Shown one piece after another: positions 35,891 through 44,829 of a DNA stretch of 64,000 bases. Source of the DNA: Millionella massiliensis (GTDB lineage: Bacteria; Bacteroidota; Bacteroidia; Bacteroidales; Rikenellaceae); assembly GCF_900104655.1 (NCBI RefSeq), contig NZ_FNWD01000002.1, positions 1,410,246 through 1,474,245 of the forward strand, in the 5' to 3' direction. A program made the translations under genes and the position numbers. A model generated the notes under the pieces. The model did no database searches and was not told the DNA's origin. It saw nothing but the letters and a program-made list of their open reading frames with translations. Numbering within the stretch: position 1 is the stretch's first letter; the number at the start of each line of letters is the position of its first letter.

Positions 35891-36424
35891 ATGGCACCAC
35901 ACCACACAACCACCCTTCGGCACGCTCCCCTCGCCGCCACCATCCGCACCCCGGAAGGCACGACAGAGCAGTGTGGCACAACCCCGACCGACAGCGGCAC
36001 AATCCGCGGAGGCCGGACACAATGCCGTGCGACCGACCTGCACAGAATCGGCAGCCTCAACCGCATCGAGAGCGAACGGCAATCCCGCTTTGCCGTCGCC
36101 GTCATGCCGCGCCGCACCGACGCCATCAACAACATCGAATCCGAAGGCCGCTACCGCGTCCGTTCCGCCCGTTCGCGCCAAATCGCCGGCAACCGGAACA
36201 TTTGCGCCCACACCCGGATCGATGCCAACCCTTCCGACAAACCATTCACCACAAGAGGACACAGCCGTTGCGCCGTGTCCTCTTGTCGTTTGATCCCCCA
36301 CCCCGTCCGCCCCGCCCCGCACGGCAGGCAGGCAATAGAACCGCATTCCGCACGTTCGTTTCATGCCCGCCATACCGTACAGGCGGCAACGGGCCCCACC
36401 CACCGACACACTTTCAACCTATGA
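35891..36424 (+). CDS. Leader ORF of the PurF-type gene with the RRTDxINxIESEGRY repeat
   Basis: An unrecognised 177-codon frame whose TGA overlaps the ATG of the downstream amidotransferase (ATGA). Residues 74-88 are RRTDAINNIESEGRY, preceded at the same 23-codon spacing by a worn copy (HRIGSLNRIESERQS) and the linker RFAVAVMP, matching CFAAIVMP in the asnA leader. Against the asnA copies, most codon differences are silent. The rest of the frame is not similar to the first leader. Probably a regulatory, translated leader; the longer frame may not all be used, and a start at the conserved ATG of VMP (36104) is an alternative. Confidence 0.5.
   Translation: MAPHHTTTLRHAPLAATIRTPEGTTEQCGTTPTDSGTIRGGRTQCRATDLHRIGSLNRIESERQSRFAVAVMPRRTDAINNIESEGRYRVRSARSRQIAGNRNICAHTRIDANPSDKPFTTRGHSRCAVSSCRLIPHPVRPAPHGRQAIEPHSARSFHARHTVQAATGPTHRHTFNL
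36251..36291 (+). terminator. Attenuator-like hairpin before the PurF-type gene
   Basis: ACAAGAGGACAC at 36251-36262 pairs with GTGTCCTCTTGT at 36275-36286, extended by further G-C pairs, then CGTTTG. The stem sequence is the same as that before asnA, though the T-run is shorter. Confidence 0.65.
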
Positions 36425-38280
36425 GCGACAGCATCAAACACGAATGCGGCATAGCGATGGTACGCCTGCTGAAACCGCTGGAACACTACAAACAGACCTA
36501 CGGCACCGAACTCTGGGGCCTGAACAAGCTCTACCTGCTGATGGAGAAGCAGCACAACCGCGGACAGGAGGGGGCCGGTCTGGCCTCCGTGAAACTCCAC
36601 GCCGAACCCGGCGAAGAGTACATCTTCCGCGAGCGGGCCATGGGCACCGGCGCCATTCAGGAGATCTTCAGCACCGTGCACCGCGACCTGGCCGCCTATC
36701 CGCAGCAGAAGCCCTTCGTGGGTGAGCTCTACATGGGTCATCTGCGCTACAGCACCACCGGCCGTTCCGGCATCTCGTACACCCACCCCTTCCTGCGGCG
36801 CAACAACTGGCGCAGCCGGAACCTTGCCCTGGCCGGGAACTTCAACCTGACCAACGTCGACGAAGTCTTCGACCACATCGTCGCCCGCGGCCAGCATCCC
36901 CGCCACAACGCCGACACCTTCATCATGCTCGAACAGCTCGGCTACCTGCTCGACAGCGAGGTCGACCGACAGTATCAGTACTACAAGGCTCAGGGGCTGG
37001 CCGGTGCTCCGCTGAACCAGGCGATCGAAGCCAACATCGACATCGAACGCATCCTGCGCGAGGCCTCCGACATTTGGGACGGCGGATACGTGATCTGCGG
37101 GCTGACCGGCAGCGGCGACCTCTTCTCGCTGCGCGACCCGCACGGCATCCGTCCGGCCTTCTACTACGTCGGCGACGACGTGGTGGCCGTGGCCTCCGAA
37201 CGCCCCGTGCTGCAGACCACCTTCGACATCGAGACCGACCAGGTCCGCGAGCTGCTCCCCGGCCAGGCGCTGATCGTCAACCAGGCCGGCCAGTTGCGTC
37301 TGGCCCAGATCCAGCCCACCGGCGAAGTGCGTGCCTGCTCGTTCGAACGGATCTACTTCTCGCGCGGGAGCGACTGCGACATCTACCGCGAACGCAAGGA
37401 ACTCGGCCGGCTGCTGGTCGAAGAGGTGCTCCGACGGGTCGACTACGATTTCGCCCACACCGTCTTTTCGTTCATCCCCAATACGGCCGAGGTGGCCTAC
37501 ATGGGGATGATGGAGGGGCTTCAGGAGTGGTTCAACCATCAGAAGTGCCACGTCCTGCTGGCCTCGCGCGAGACACTGAGCGAAGCCGAAATCCGCGACA
37601 TCATGAACATGCGGGTGCGCACCGAAAAGCTGGCCCTGAAGGACATCAAACTGCGGACCTTCATCGCCGAGGACAGCAGCCGCGACGACCTGGCCGCCCA
37701 CGTCTACGACACCACCTACGGCACGATCCGCCCCGGCGTGGACTCGGCCGTGGCCATCGACGACAGCATCGTGCGCGGCACTACGCTCCGACGCAGCATC
37801 GTCCATATCCTGAGCCGCCAGCGTCCCCGCAAGATCGTCATCGTATCGAGCTCGCCACAGATCCGCTATCCGGACTGCTACGGCATCGACATGTCGAGCA
37901 TGGGCGAATTCATCGCCTTCAACGCAGCGATCGAGCTGTTGCGCGAGCGAGGCATGGGTACCCGCATCGACGAGGTCTATGCCGAATGCAAGGCACAGGA
38001 ACACCTGCCCAAGGAGCAGATCGTCAACCACGTGAAGGAGATTTACGAACCGTTTACGGACCGCGAGATCTCCGACCAGATTGCCCGAATGATCACCCCG
38101 GCCGACTGCCCGTCGCAGGTCGAAGTGGTCTACCAGACGATCGAGGACCTGCACCGTGCCTGCCCGAACCACTCCGGCGACTGGTACTTCTCGGGCAACT
38201 ATCCCACCCCCGGCGGAAACAAACTGGTGAACCGCGCCTTCATCGACTGGTACGAAGGCCGCGGCCGCGCCGACCGCTAA
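36421..38280 (+). CDS. PurF-type glutamine amidophosphoribosyltransferase (long Bacteroidota form)
   Basis: A 619-residue class II glutamine amidotransferase fused to a phosphoribosyltransferase domain. The N-terminal MSDSIKHECGIA puts the presumptive nucleophile at Cys9; the glutaminase domain has QHNRGQEGAGLAS, GHLRYSTTGRSG and LAGNFNLTN; the PRTase domain has the PRPP loop SAVAIDDSIVRGTTLR. Classical PurF makes phosphoribosylamine for purines, but this longer form with extra C-terminal 100 residues (CPSQVEVVYQTIEDLHRAC) is a distinct group and its exact reaction is less certain. It is preceded by a leader matching that of asnA, implying shared nitrogen control. Terminator follows. Confidence 0.88.
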   Translation: MSDSIKHECGIAMVRLLKPLEHYKQTYGTELWGLNKLYLLMEKQHNRGQEGAGLASVKLHAEPGEEYIFRERAMGTGAIQEIFSTVHRDLAAYPQQKPFVGELYMGHLRYSTTGRSGISYTHPFLRRNNWRSRNLALAGNFNLTNVDEVFDHIVARGQHPRHNADTFIMLEQLGYLLDSEVDRQYQYYKAQGLAGAPLNQAIEANIDIERILREASDIWDGGYVICGLTGSGDLFSLRDPHGIRPAFYYVGDDVVAVASERPVLQTTFDIETDQVRELLPGQALIVNQAGQLRLAQIQPTGEVRACSFERIYFSRGSDCDIYRERKELGRLLVEEVLRRVDYDFAHTVFSFIPNTAEVAYMGMMEGLQEWFNHQKCHVLLASRETLSEAEIRDIMNMRVRTEKLALKDIKLRTFIAEDSSRDDLAAHVYDTTYGTIRPGVDSAVAIDDSIVRGTTLRRSIVHILSRQRPRKIVIVSSSPQIRYPDCYGIDMSSMGEFIAFNAAIELLRERGMGTRIDEVYAECKAQEHLPKEQIVNHVKEIYEPFTDREISDQIARMITPADCPSQVEVVYQTIEDLHRACPNHSGDWYFSGNYPTPGGNKLVNRAFIDWYEGRGRADR

Positions 38281-38408
38281 CGTTTCCGGACAATCCGGCA
38301 GTGCCCACAAGGGCGAATATTGAAGCAGCAGCGCATGGACCCCGACGCAATGGATAACTCTTCGGATTCGCCGCATCCCATTTCTGCTCCGGAATGCGAC
38401 CAACAAAA

Positions 38409-38444
38409 AAAGGCGTCTCTCCTTATCGAAGGAGAGACGCCTTT
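38409..38444. terminator. Bidirectional terminator
   Basis: AAAGGCGTCTCTCCTT and AAGGAGAGACGCCTTT form a perfect 16-bp stem with a 4 nt loop between the convergent PurF-type gene and rfbC. Confidence 0.9.
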
Positions 38445-38505
38445 CATTAACGGCTATGACAACGCCCGCCGATCAAACAGTCCACCGTGCGTTATCGAGC
38501 CAAGA

Positions 38506-39063
38506 TTAAAGTTCCGACAACAGCGGCTGTACGCGATCCTTGTCCGAGAGCAGCAACTCTTCGGGACGGATTCCGTAATGCTCCAACCGCCAGTCCACCC
38601 CGATCTGCGGGTCGTTCCAGCGCACCCCGCCGTCGAATTCGGGATGATAGTAGTCGGTACATTTATAGAGGAACTCGGTATCGTCCTCCAGCGTCAGAAA
38701 TCCGTGGGCAAATTGCGGCGGGATATAAAACTGCCGTTTGTTTTCGGCCGAGAGTTCCACCCCATACCACTGTCCGTAAGTGGGGCTGCCGGGACGAAGA
38801 TCGACGGCCACATCATACACGGCACCGGCCACGACACGGATCAGTTTACCCTGAGCGTGTTGTTTCTGGAAGTGCAGCCCGCGCAGCACACCGCGACGCG
38901 ACTTGCTGTGGTTGTCCTGTACGAATTCGACCTCCCCGCCAAAGAGGGCGTCGAAGTCACGTTTGGCATAGGTCTCCATGAAAAAGCCGCGGGCATCGCC
39001 GAACACGGTCGGGTCGATGATGAACAGCCCCTCGATCGGAGTTTCCGTTTTCTTGAATTTCAT
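38506..39063 (-). CDS. rfbC: dTDP-4-dehydrorhamnose 3,5-epimerase
   Basis: Cupin epimerase of dTDP-L-rhamnose synthesis. Starting MKFKKTETPIEGLFIIDPTVFGDARGFFMETY, it has the RmlC blocks FVQDNHSKSRRGVLRGLHFQ, VVAGAVYDVAVDLR and YIPPQFAHGFLTLEDDTEFLYKCTDYYHPE including the catalytic His and Tyr. About 185 residues, normal size. The frame opens at 39114; 39063 (or 39066) gives the family start. It is alone; rfbA is about 31 kb away in the sugar cassette at 6092, and rmlB/rmlD are not in the window. Confidence 0.95.
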   Translation of the reverse strand: MKFKKTETPIEGLFIIDPTVFGDARGFFMETYAKRDFDALFGGEVEFVQDNHSKSRRGVLRGLHFQKQHAQGKLIRVVAGAVYDVAVDLRPGSPTYGQWYGVELSAENKRQFYIPPQFAHGFLTLEDDTEFLYKCTDYYHPEFDGGVRWNDPQIGVDWRLEHYGIRPEELLLSDKDRVQPLLSEL

Positions 39064-39267
39064 CATTTTATTGTAAATCAATCTCTTTGTTTTCCAATCC
39101 ATTATACTCCACAACCCTCATCTCACCTACCGGCTGACCCATAAAACAGGATTCGCACCCCAACGTTTCACCATTCAACCGCAGCCCTGTTTTTCGTGGT
39201 TGGCAGCCGCTCGGAACAAAGTGCAAAGTTACCTCCGCGCGACCAATGTTTCCACTCTCCGTCCGCA

Positions 39268-40593
39268 TCAGAGTTTCCCCTGCCGTTCTTGCGCAGAAAT
39301 CTTACGGGACTCGCCGTGCAGGGTGTAGACAGCATCCTGGTCCTCCGCCTGGTAGCACCGGCAATAGTCGAAATAGACGTAGGCCGCTTCCCGATTGTTC
39401 ATTACGTTCCCGCCCCACTCACCGGCCGAGCACGAGAAGTAGACCATTTGATAGGCAGCGGGTACCTCGCGCGGATTGTTCGAACGGTCGACGCGCCGCG
39501 TCACCTGGCCATCCGTATAGAAGATCAGTTCATCCGGAGTCCACTCCACCGCAAAGGTGTGAGGCTCCTCCTCGGCCCGCTCCAGCGGGAAAAACTTCGT
39601 CGAAGAGCGGTGCTTACTGACCGTGGCCGTCTTATCGTAATTCTTGGCGGCATGCTGCACCTGTTTGTCATCGGCTGCGGCCGGTTCCTGCTGATACCAG
39701 TGGAGTGTTTGGAAGATCTGCCGATCGCGGGGGATGTATTCGAAGATGTCGATCTCGGTACCCGCATCGTACATATCCTCACCGGTGAACATCAGCCAAA
39801 AGGCCGGCCAATAGCCCTCGCCGCGACAATCCCGGAACGAGACTTTGGTCTCGTAGTAGCCGTAACGGGTCATGAAACGCCCCTGGGAGAGGATACCGCC
39901 GGTCATCACCACGGAGGGCTGCGTCGGATATTTGGACACCTCGAGCCGGAGTTCGCCGTTCTGTTCCCGGGTCCACTCATCGTGGCACAGGACGTAATAC
40001 GGCGCCTCGCGATACATGCCCCGTCGCGTGAAAGGGGATAGCCGACTGCGGGTGTCCCACTTCAGCGTGTCGATCACCGTATCGTTGAACTCATCGTTAA
40101 AGACGAGCGAATAGCTGCGCCCCGTCACGGGCGACACGAAGACCGCAGGCACATCCGAGGCGTGAAACTCGATCCGATACTCCGTAGGGTACTCTTTCTT
40201 CAACGGGCCTTTGATCGCCTTCGGATTCAGCCGCACGCGAACCGGGTCAGACCGTTTCGAGCCTCGATGCGGAGTGCTCAATGACAATTCGACGCGCCGT
40301 TCGCCACAGTTCTCGACCCGAAACTCCGCAGCCTCCGCCTCACTGTCGAACAGCAGAGTCGGAACTTCTGAGGACTTGAAACTCAACTCTTCGCCCAACT
40401 CCACCACCAGCCGTCCGGCATAGTGGTCGGGCGTATTGGTCTCGCGAAAACCGCTCGACGCCTCATCGACCAGGTCGATAAACGCATCGTCGGCCTCCGA
40501 ATAGTCCCACCGCCAGGTGATCGGCTCCTGTGCCACGGCATACGAAGCTGCCTGCATCAACACGCAGCCCATCCATGCCATCCAGTGTTTCAT
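39268..40593 (-). CDS. Secreted GH16 family glycoside hydrolase
   Basis: Endo-acting beta-glycanase-like enzyme. The 441-residue product has a signal peptide (MKHWMAWMGCVLMQAASYAVAQ), an N-terminal beta domain (about 25-155), and a GH16 domain starting LVFNDEFNDTVIDTLKWD. The catalytic motif GTEIDIFEY gives nucleophile Glu280, Asp282 and acid/base Glu285, followed by QTLHWY and HTFAVEWTPDELIFYTDG. Substrate (laminarin, mixed-linkage glucan, galactan or mucin O-glycan) cannot be told. It stands alone with no susCD pair nearby. Confidence 0.9.
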   Translation of the reverse strand: MKHWMAWMGCVLMQAASYAVAQEPITWRWDYSEADDAFIDLVDEASSGFRETNTPDHYAGRLVVELGEELSFKSSEVPTLLFDSEAEAAEFRVENCGERRVELSLSTPHRGSKRSDPVRVRLNPKAIKGPLKKEYPTEYRIEFHASDVPAVFVSPVTGRSYSLVFNDEFNDTVIDTLKWDTRSRLSPFTRRGMYREAPYYVLCHDEWTREQNGELRLEVSKYPTQPSVVMTGGILSQGRFMTRYGYYETKVSFRDCRGEGYWPAFWLMFTGEDMYDAGTEIDIFEYIPRDRQIFQTLHWYQQEPAAADDKQVQHAAKNYDKTATVSKHRSSTKFFPLERAEEEPHTFAVEWTPDELIFYTDGQVTRRVDRSNNPREVPAAYQMVYFSCSAGEWGGNVMNNREAAYVYFDYCRCYQAEDQDAVYTLHGESRKISAQERQGKL

Positions 40594-40686
40594 CTGTTTT
40601 CAGTTTTCAATTCGACTTTCAGGATTCGCACTGCACACACGCTCTTTCGACCACACCACCCGTCCCGGAATCGAAGCCCACGCGCT

Positions 40687-42078
40687 CTATCGGGCCATTG
40701 CGGCCTCGACATCGTCGGGAGCAATCGGAGCCCGATGCTTGCTAATCAGACGGTTGCCGGTCGGAGTAATCAGAATGTTGTCTTCGAGACGGATTCCTCC
40801 GAAATCGAAATAGTTGTGCAGTTTCGGGAAGTTGATGAAAGCCGAATTGATGTGCTCGCGTTCCCATTTCTGAATCAGTGCCGGGATGAAATAGATACCG
40901 GGTTCGACGGTCAGCACGTGGCCGGGCTGCAGCGCCTTGCCCATCCGCAACGCCCCCAGTCCGAACTGGGTGCTGCGGGTAGTGGCGTCGTCGTAGCCGA
41001 CATACTTTTCGCCGAGTCCCTCCATATCGTGCACGTCAAGCCCCATCTGGTGACCCAATCCGTGAGGCATGAAGAGTGCGGCGGCACCCGTGGCAACGGC
41101 TTCGGCCGGATCGCCCTTCATCAGTCCGAGCGCCGTCAGCCCCTCGGCAATGACCCGCATCGCTTCGAGGTGCACGCTCTGGTACGTAACGCCGGGACAC
41201 GCCAACTCCTGTCCTTTGGCATTGGCAGCCAGCACAATTTCGTAGATTTCACGCTGTTTCTGCGTAAACTTGCCGCTGACGGGCAGCGTCCGCGTGTGGT
41301 CGCTCGCATATCCCATCGCGTTTTCGGCTCCGGCATCGATCAGCAGCAGGTTACCGTTCTGCAGGCGACCGTCGTAACTGAGGTTGTGGAGCGTTTCGCC
41401 GTGCTGCGACACGATGCTGCGGAACGAGGTTCGTCCTCCGCCGTGGGCTGCGATTTTGTCCAGCTCGACCGCAATATCCAACTCCGACAGCCCCTCGCGG
41501 CACATCGACATCGCGGTGGTGTGCATTTTGTAACCGGTCAAAGCGACCTCTTCCAGTTGGGCAATCTCTTCGGGCTGTTTGATCTCGCGCATCGAGACGA
41601 TGGCCCGGATCAATTCGCGCGACACGTGATCCTTGAGCCGGTCGACCGCAATGCCCAGCCAGGCCGAGAGTTGCAGTTTCGTATCGCTGCGATAGGGCGG
41701 TACGAAGTGAATCTTACGCCCTTTTTTGATGGCACTGTTGAGCGTGGCAGCCAGCTCCATCAGGTTGCCGGACGACTTGACGCCGACCTGCTCGGCCTGT
41801 TCGCGGACGGTCGGCTGCGGCCCCATCCAAATCAGGTCGTCCATGGTCCAATCGTTGGCATAGAGACAGTCCGTATCGCGGTCGATGTCGATCAACCCCA
41901 CGAAACCGGGTTGTTTCAAACCGAAGTAGTACAGAAAATTGCTATCCTGCCGAAAATCATAGGCGTTGGCCGGATAGTTGATCGAGGCGTCGTTGTTTCC
42001 GGGCAGGATAATGACGCCATGTTTGATTTTTTTCCGCAGCGCTGCCCGACGTGCGGTGTAAATTTCCGGGGTGAACAT
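40687..42078 (-). CDS. pepP: Xaa-Pro aminopeptidase (aminopeptidase P family)
   Basis: Metallopeptidase removing N-terminal residues that precede proline. The 463-residue product has an N-terminal creatinase-like domain (MFTPEIYTARRAALRKKIKHGVIILPGNN) and a pita-bread catalytic domain. The dinuclear metal ligands appear in LLIDAGAE, SDHTRTLPVSG, HGLGHQMGLDVHD, LTVEPGIYF and IRLEDNILIT. Length is normal for the cytoplasmic PepP class. Confidence 0.95.
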   Translation of the reverse strand: MFTPEIYTARRAALRKKIKHGVIILPGNNDASINYPANAYDFRQDSNFLYYFGLKQPGFVGLIDIDRDTDCLYANDWTMDDLIWMGPQPTVREQAEQVGVKSSGNLMELAATLNSAIKKGRKIHFVPPYRSDTKLQLSAWLGIAVDRLKDHVSRELIRAIVSMREIKQPEEIAQLEEVALTGYKMHTTAMSMCREGLSELDIAVELDKIAAHGGGRTSFRSIVSQHGETLHNLSYDGRLQNGNLLLIDAGAENAMGYASDHTRTLPVSGKFTQKQREIYEIVLAANAKGQELACPGVTYQSVHLEAMRVIAEGLTALGLMKGDPAEAVATGAAALFMPHGLGHQMGLDVHDMEGLGEKYVGYDDATTRSTQFGLGALRMGKALQPGHVLTVEPGIYFIPALIQKWEREHINSAFINFPKLHNYFDFGGIRLEDNILITPTGNRLISKHRAPIAPDDVEAAMAR

Positions 42079-42216
42079 ATTTTCGTATCTTATCTATGGA
42101 TTTTGTTCGGACACACCCATAACGTGATACCACCCTCCGCCGCGAAACTGTAGAACCGGGCTTCCGCCGGGGGCTCATCTCTTACGGCCGGCAGCTGAGG
42201 GTGAATCCGTTTTTCG

Positions 42217-42224
42217 TATTTTTG
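42217..42224 (+). promoter_or_regulatory. -7 box inside the apparent 5' end of the polyferredoxin gene
   Basis: TATTTTTG matches TAnnTTTG, 25 bp before the GTG at 42249. It argues that translation does not begin at the upstream GTG (42201). Confidence 0.45.
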
Positions 42225-42248
42225 TCCGTTGTAAATGTAAGCATTTTT

Positions 42249-43241
42249 GTGGCGTTTCTCAAAAAATACAGACCGGCGCTGACCGTGGCCCTGCTGGTCA
42301 CCGCGCTGCTGGTCACGGCTCGCAGCATGGCCCGCTTCGACATCCTGCTTTTCGACCGCCTCGGGCCGGGACTGGGATGGGTACAGATTGCGGGAGCCGC
42401 CGCGCTGGGGTTCTGGCTGACGGGCAAATACCTCGACCCGAAGTCGGCACCGCGCTGGCGTCGACGCACCTGGCTGCTCTTTTCGGGGGTCTTTTTCGGC
42501 CAGCTGCTGCTCGGGCTGACCGTCTCGCCGATGTTTCTTATGACGGGCAAACTCCACTTCCCGATCCCGATGGTGATCGAGGGGGGAGCCATCTACCGGG
42601 CCGAATGGGCCTTCATGCCGATCCTTTTCCTGTCCACCATCCTCCTTTCGGGACCGGCCTGGTGCAGCCAGCTCTGCTACATGGGCGGCTGCGACCTCAA
42701 CCGCGCCCGTGCCGGACGTGATTTCCGCAGTTTCTCGGGGGCCATCCGCCACCGATGGCGGTTCCGGCTAGGAGCTGTCGCGCTGGTGGCAACCGTCGCC
42801 GTGCTGCTCCGCCTGCTCGGGGCACCGCTCTGGCTCGTCACCGCACTGGTCGTACTCTGGGGTGTGACCGGCTGGCTGCTCGTGCTTTTCCTGTCGCCGC
42901 GCAAACGCCAAATGATCCACTGCAACCTGTTCTGCCCGATGGGGGCAATCGTATCGCTGCTCAAATGGGTCAATCCGACCCGGCTGCGGTTCAACCGCGA
43001 ACGCTGCACCCGCTGCATGCGGTGTGCACGGGCCTGCCCTCACGCGGCCATCTCGCCGAAAGATCTGGAGCTGGGGCGACCGGCACTGAACTGCACCCTG
43101 TGCGGCGATTGCCATGCGGTCTGCCCGCACGGGGCCGTGGAGTACCGTTTTCTGGGACTGGCCCCGTCGCGAGCCCGAACGGTCTATCTGACGATCGTTC
43201 TGACGCTTTACGTGACATTTCTGATGCTGGCCCGTATCTGA
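42249..43241 (+). CDS. Membrane polyferredoxin (NapH/MauN-like)
   Basis: About 330 residues with four or five transmembrane helices and two 4Fe-4S clusters near the C-terminus: CTRCMRCARACPHA and CTLCGDCHAVCPHG. Cysteine-rich membrane-interface motifs CSQLCYMGGC and CNLFCPMG are those of the NapH/MauN/CcoG-like group, which passes electrons across the membrane. The acceptor is unknown. The frame can open with GTG at 42201, but a -7 box at 42217-42224 suggests the second GTG (42249, MAFLKKYRPALT). It lies divergent to pepP. Confidence 0.8.
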   Translation: MAFLKKYRPALTVALLVTALLVTARSMARFDILLFDRLGPGLGWVQIAGAAALGFWLTGKYLDPKSAPRWRRRTWLLFSGVFFGQLLLGLTVSPMFLMTGKLHFPIPMVIEGGAIYRAEWAFMPILFLSTILLSGPAWCSQLCYMGGCDLNRARAGRDFRSFSGAIRHRWRFRLGAVALVATVAVLLRLLGAPLWLVTALVVLWGVTGWLLVLFLSPRKRQMIHCNLFCPMGAIVSLLKWVNPTRLRFNRERCTRCMRCARACPHAAISPKDLELGRPALNCTLCGDCHAVCPHGAVEYRFLGLAPSRARTVYLTIVLTLYVTFLMLARI

Positions 43242-43293
43242 ATTTCCTCCATCCCATACCGGCTCGCGGGTCACAACTCCCTTTAAAAAAGAG

Positions 43294-43325
43294 ATCCGCC
43301 TGCCGTTTATATTCGACAGGCGGAT
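43294..43325. terminator. Terminator hairpin between convergent genes
   Basis: ATCCGCCTGCCG pairs with CGACAGGCGGAT (one mismatch) around an 8 nt AT-rich loop; AATTTTT lies 10 bp downstream on the plus strand and AAAAAA upstream. Confidence 0.55.
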
Positions 43326-43433
43326 AATCCCTTAATTTTTAAACTCTATTTTATTTCCTTTTCCGAGGAAAACGAGTTGCTGCATCATTTTTCACATCCC
43401 CCCTCTACATGCTGCGTCTTCTCAGATTCCACG

Positions 43434-44588
43434 TTATGACTGAACATCCACAACCGTCTCACCGGCTTTGGCTTCCGAAGCATTATTGTTTGCCAAAAGC
43501 GACTTGACCACCACGATCCCAACGGCCAGAAAACCTCCCAGGAAGGCAAAAGCGACCAGGATCATCATCTTGCGGGGCGAGGCGGGACGGTCGGGAACGA
43601 TGGCAGGTTCTACGACAGTGGCAATCGGCGTAGCCTCCTGCAACTTGATCTTGTTCATCTCGACCTGCGAGGCGGTCTGACTATAGACATTGTAAGCCAG
43701 ATTACGTTCGTTACGCAGTCGCTCGATCCGCACGCGCAACAATTCGGACGAGATGTTTCGGTTCTGGTCAATTGCTTCGGCCAGCCGATCTTCGGCCTCA
43801 TAGTAGCGCGCCTGCGCCTCCTCGTTCTGACGCATATTCTGCTCCAGGTCGTAACGGGTTTTGCGGGTCCGGTAGGAGGTCATATACTTTTGGAGTTTGT
43901 TGACCAGCGAATCGGCAATTACGGCCGATACACGCGGATCCTGCATCGTAACGGTCACTTCGAGCATCGAGGATTTTTTATCCTCTTCAACCGCAAGCAT
44001 CTGCCCCAAAGCTCCAGCAAAACCTTTGTATGCTTTTGGTAATTCGAATATATCCAGCGAATCCACCGGCGGCAACTCCTCCTCGACCTTGTCGCGCCCG
44101 AGAGAGAGTACCCAACCGACTGCTTTCCCGGGGAACGCTGTCAGGTGTTTCCACCAAGGCTTTTTCTGGTGTTCGGTAACATATTCGAAGAGTGTCATCT
44201 GCTCGCCGGGCTCACCTTTCGCCTTGGGGGTCAGCGTCACCGGAATTTCGGCAAACTCCAGCAGGAAAGGCGTACTTTTAACAATATCGGGAAAAATATC
44301 GGTTGTAATCCCCTCCGTACCGGCTCCACTGTTCAGGTTGATACCCGCCATGGCAGCCAGACCAGCCATGTTGCCTCCCGAAGTTCCCGATTTACTTTCG
44401 GGCGCCATTTTAATCGATGTCACATAGGTTTTCGGCAGGCTGAAGCCTATGACCAGCCCGATAACCGCCCCTACGATGGCATATTTGATAATCCGCTTGC
44501 GTGCAGCCCATACTGTTTGGAGCAGTTCCAGCAGATCAATCTCTTTTTCTGCGTTGTTCGTTCCGGATTGAGTTTTTTCCTCGGCCAT
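43434..44588 (-). CDS. Wzz-type polysaccharide chain-length/export protein
   Basis: A 384-residue inner-membrane polysaccharide co-polymerase. An acidic N-terminus leads to EIDLLELLQTVWAARKRIIKYAIVGAVIGLVIGFSLP (the first helix of the Wzz domain), a periplasmic coiled-coil region (about 250-310) and the C-terminal PDRPASPRKMMILVAFAFLGGFLAVGIV with the Pro-rich motif before the second helix. No tyrosine-kinase domain is attached. It stands apart from any visible capsule gene set. A promoter is present upstream. Confidence 0.92.
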   Translation of the reverse strand: MAEEKTQSGTNNAEKEIDLLELLQTVWAARKRIIKYAIVGAVIGLVIGFSLPKTYVTSIKMAPESKSGTSGGNMAGLAAMAGINLNSGAGTEGITTDIFPDIVKSTPFLLEFAEIPVTLTPKAKGEPGEQMTLFEYVTEHQKKPWWKHLTAFPGKAVGWVLSLGRDKVEEELPPVDSLDIFELPKAYKGFAGALGQMLAVEEDKKSSMLEVTVTMQDPRVSAVIADSLVNKLQKYMTSYRTRKTRYDLEQNMRQNEEAQARYYEAEDRLAEAIDQNRNISSELLRVRIERLRNERNLAYNVYSQTASQVEMNKIKLQEATPIATVVEPAIVPDRPASPRKMMILVAFAFLGGFLAVGIVVVKSLLANNNASEAKAGETVVDVQS

Positions 44589-44610
44589 TGTCTGAATTCG
44601 ATATTTGGAG

Positions 44611-44618
44611 CAAAGATA
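44611..44618 (-). promoter_or_regulatory. -7 box for the Wzz-type gene
   Basis: Minus strand TATCTTTG, 23 bp before the start codon; no strong -33 element. Confidence 0.5.
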
Positions 44619-44829
44619 GTGATTTATTGTATCATGACTGTTTTGTCATCCCAGCTATTCCCCGACTTAGGATAGAAATGTGTTGGGAATGGAGTTATAG
44701 AAAGAAAAAAGGCCAACCCATCACACCCCGTTTGGTGGTTCTGCATCAAAATCCGTATTTCGCCGCAGCCCCCCCAATGCAGCATTAGGCATCGGGCAAC
44801 CTTATGTATCACACCATATATTTTCACCT

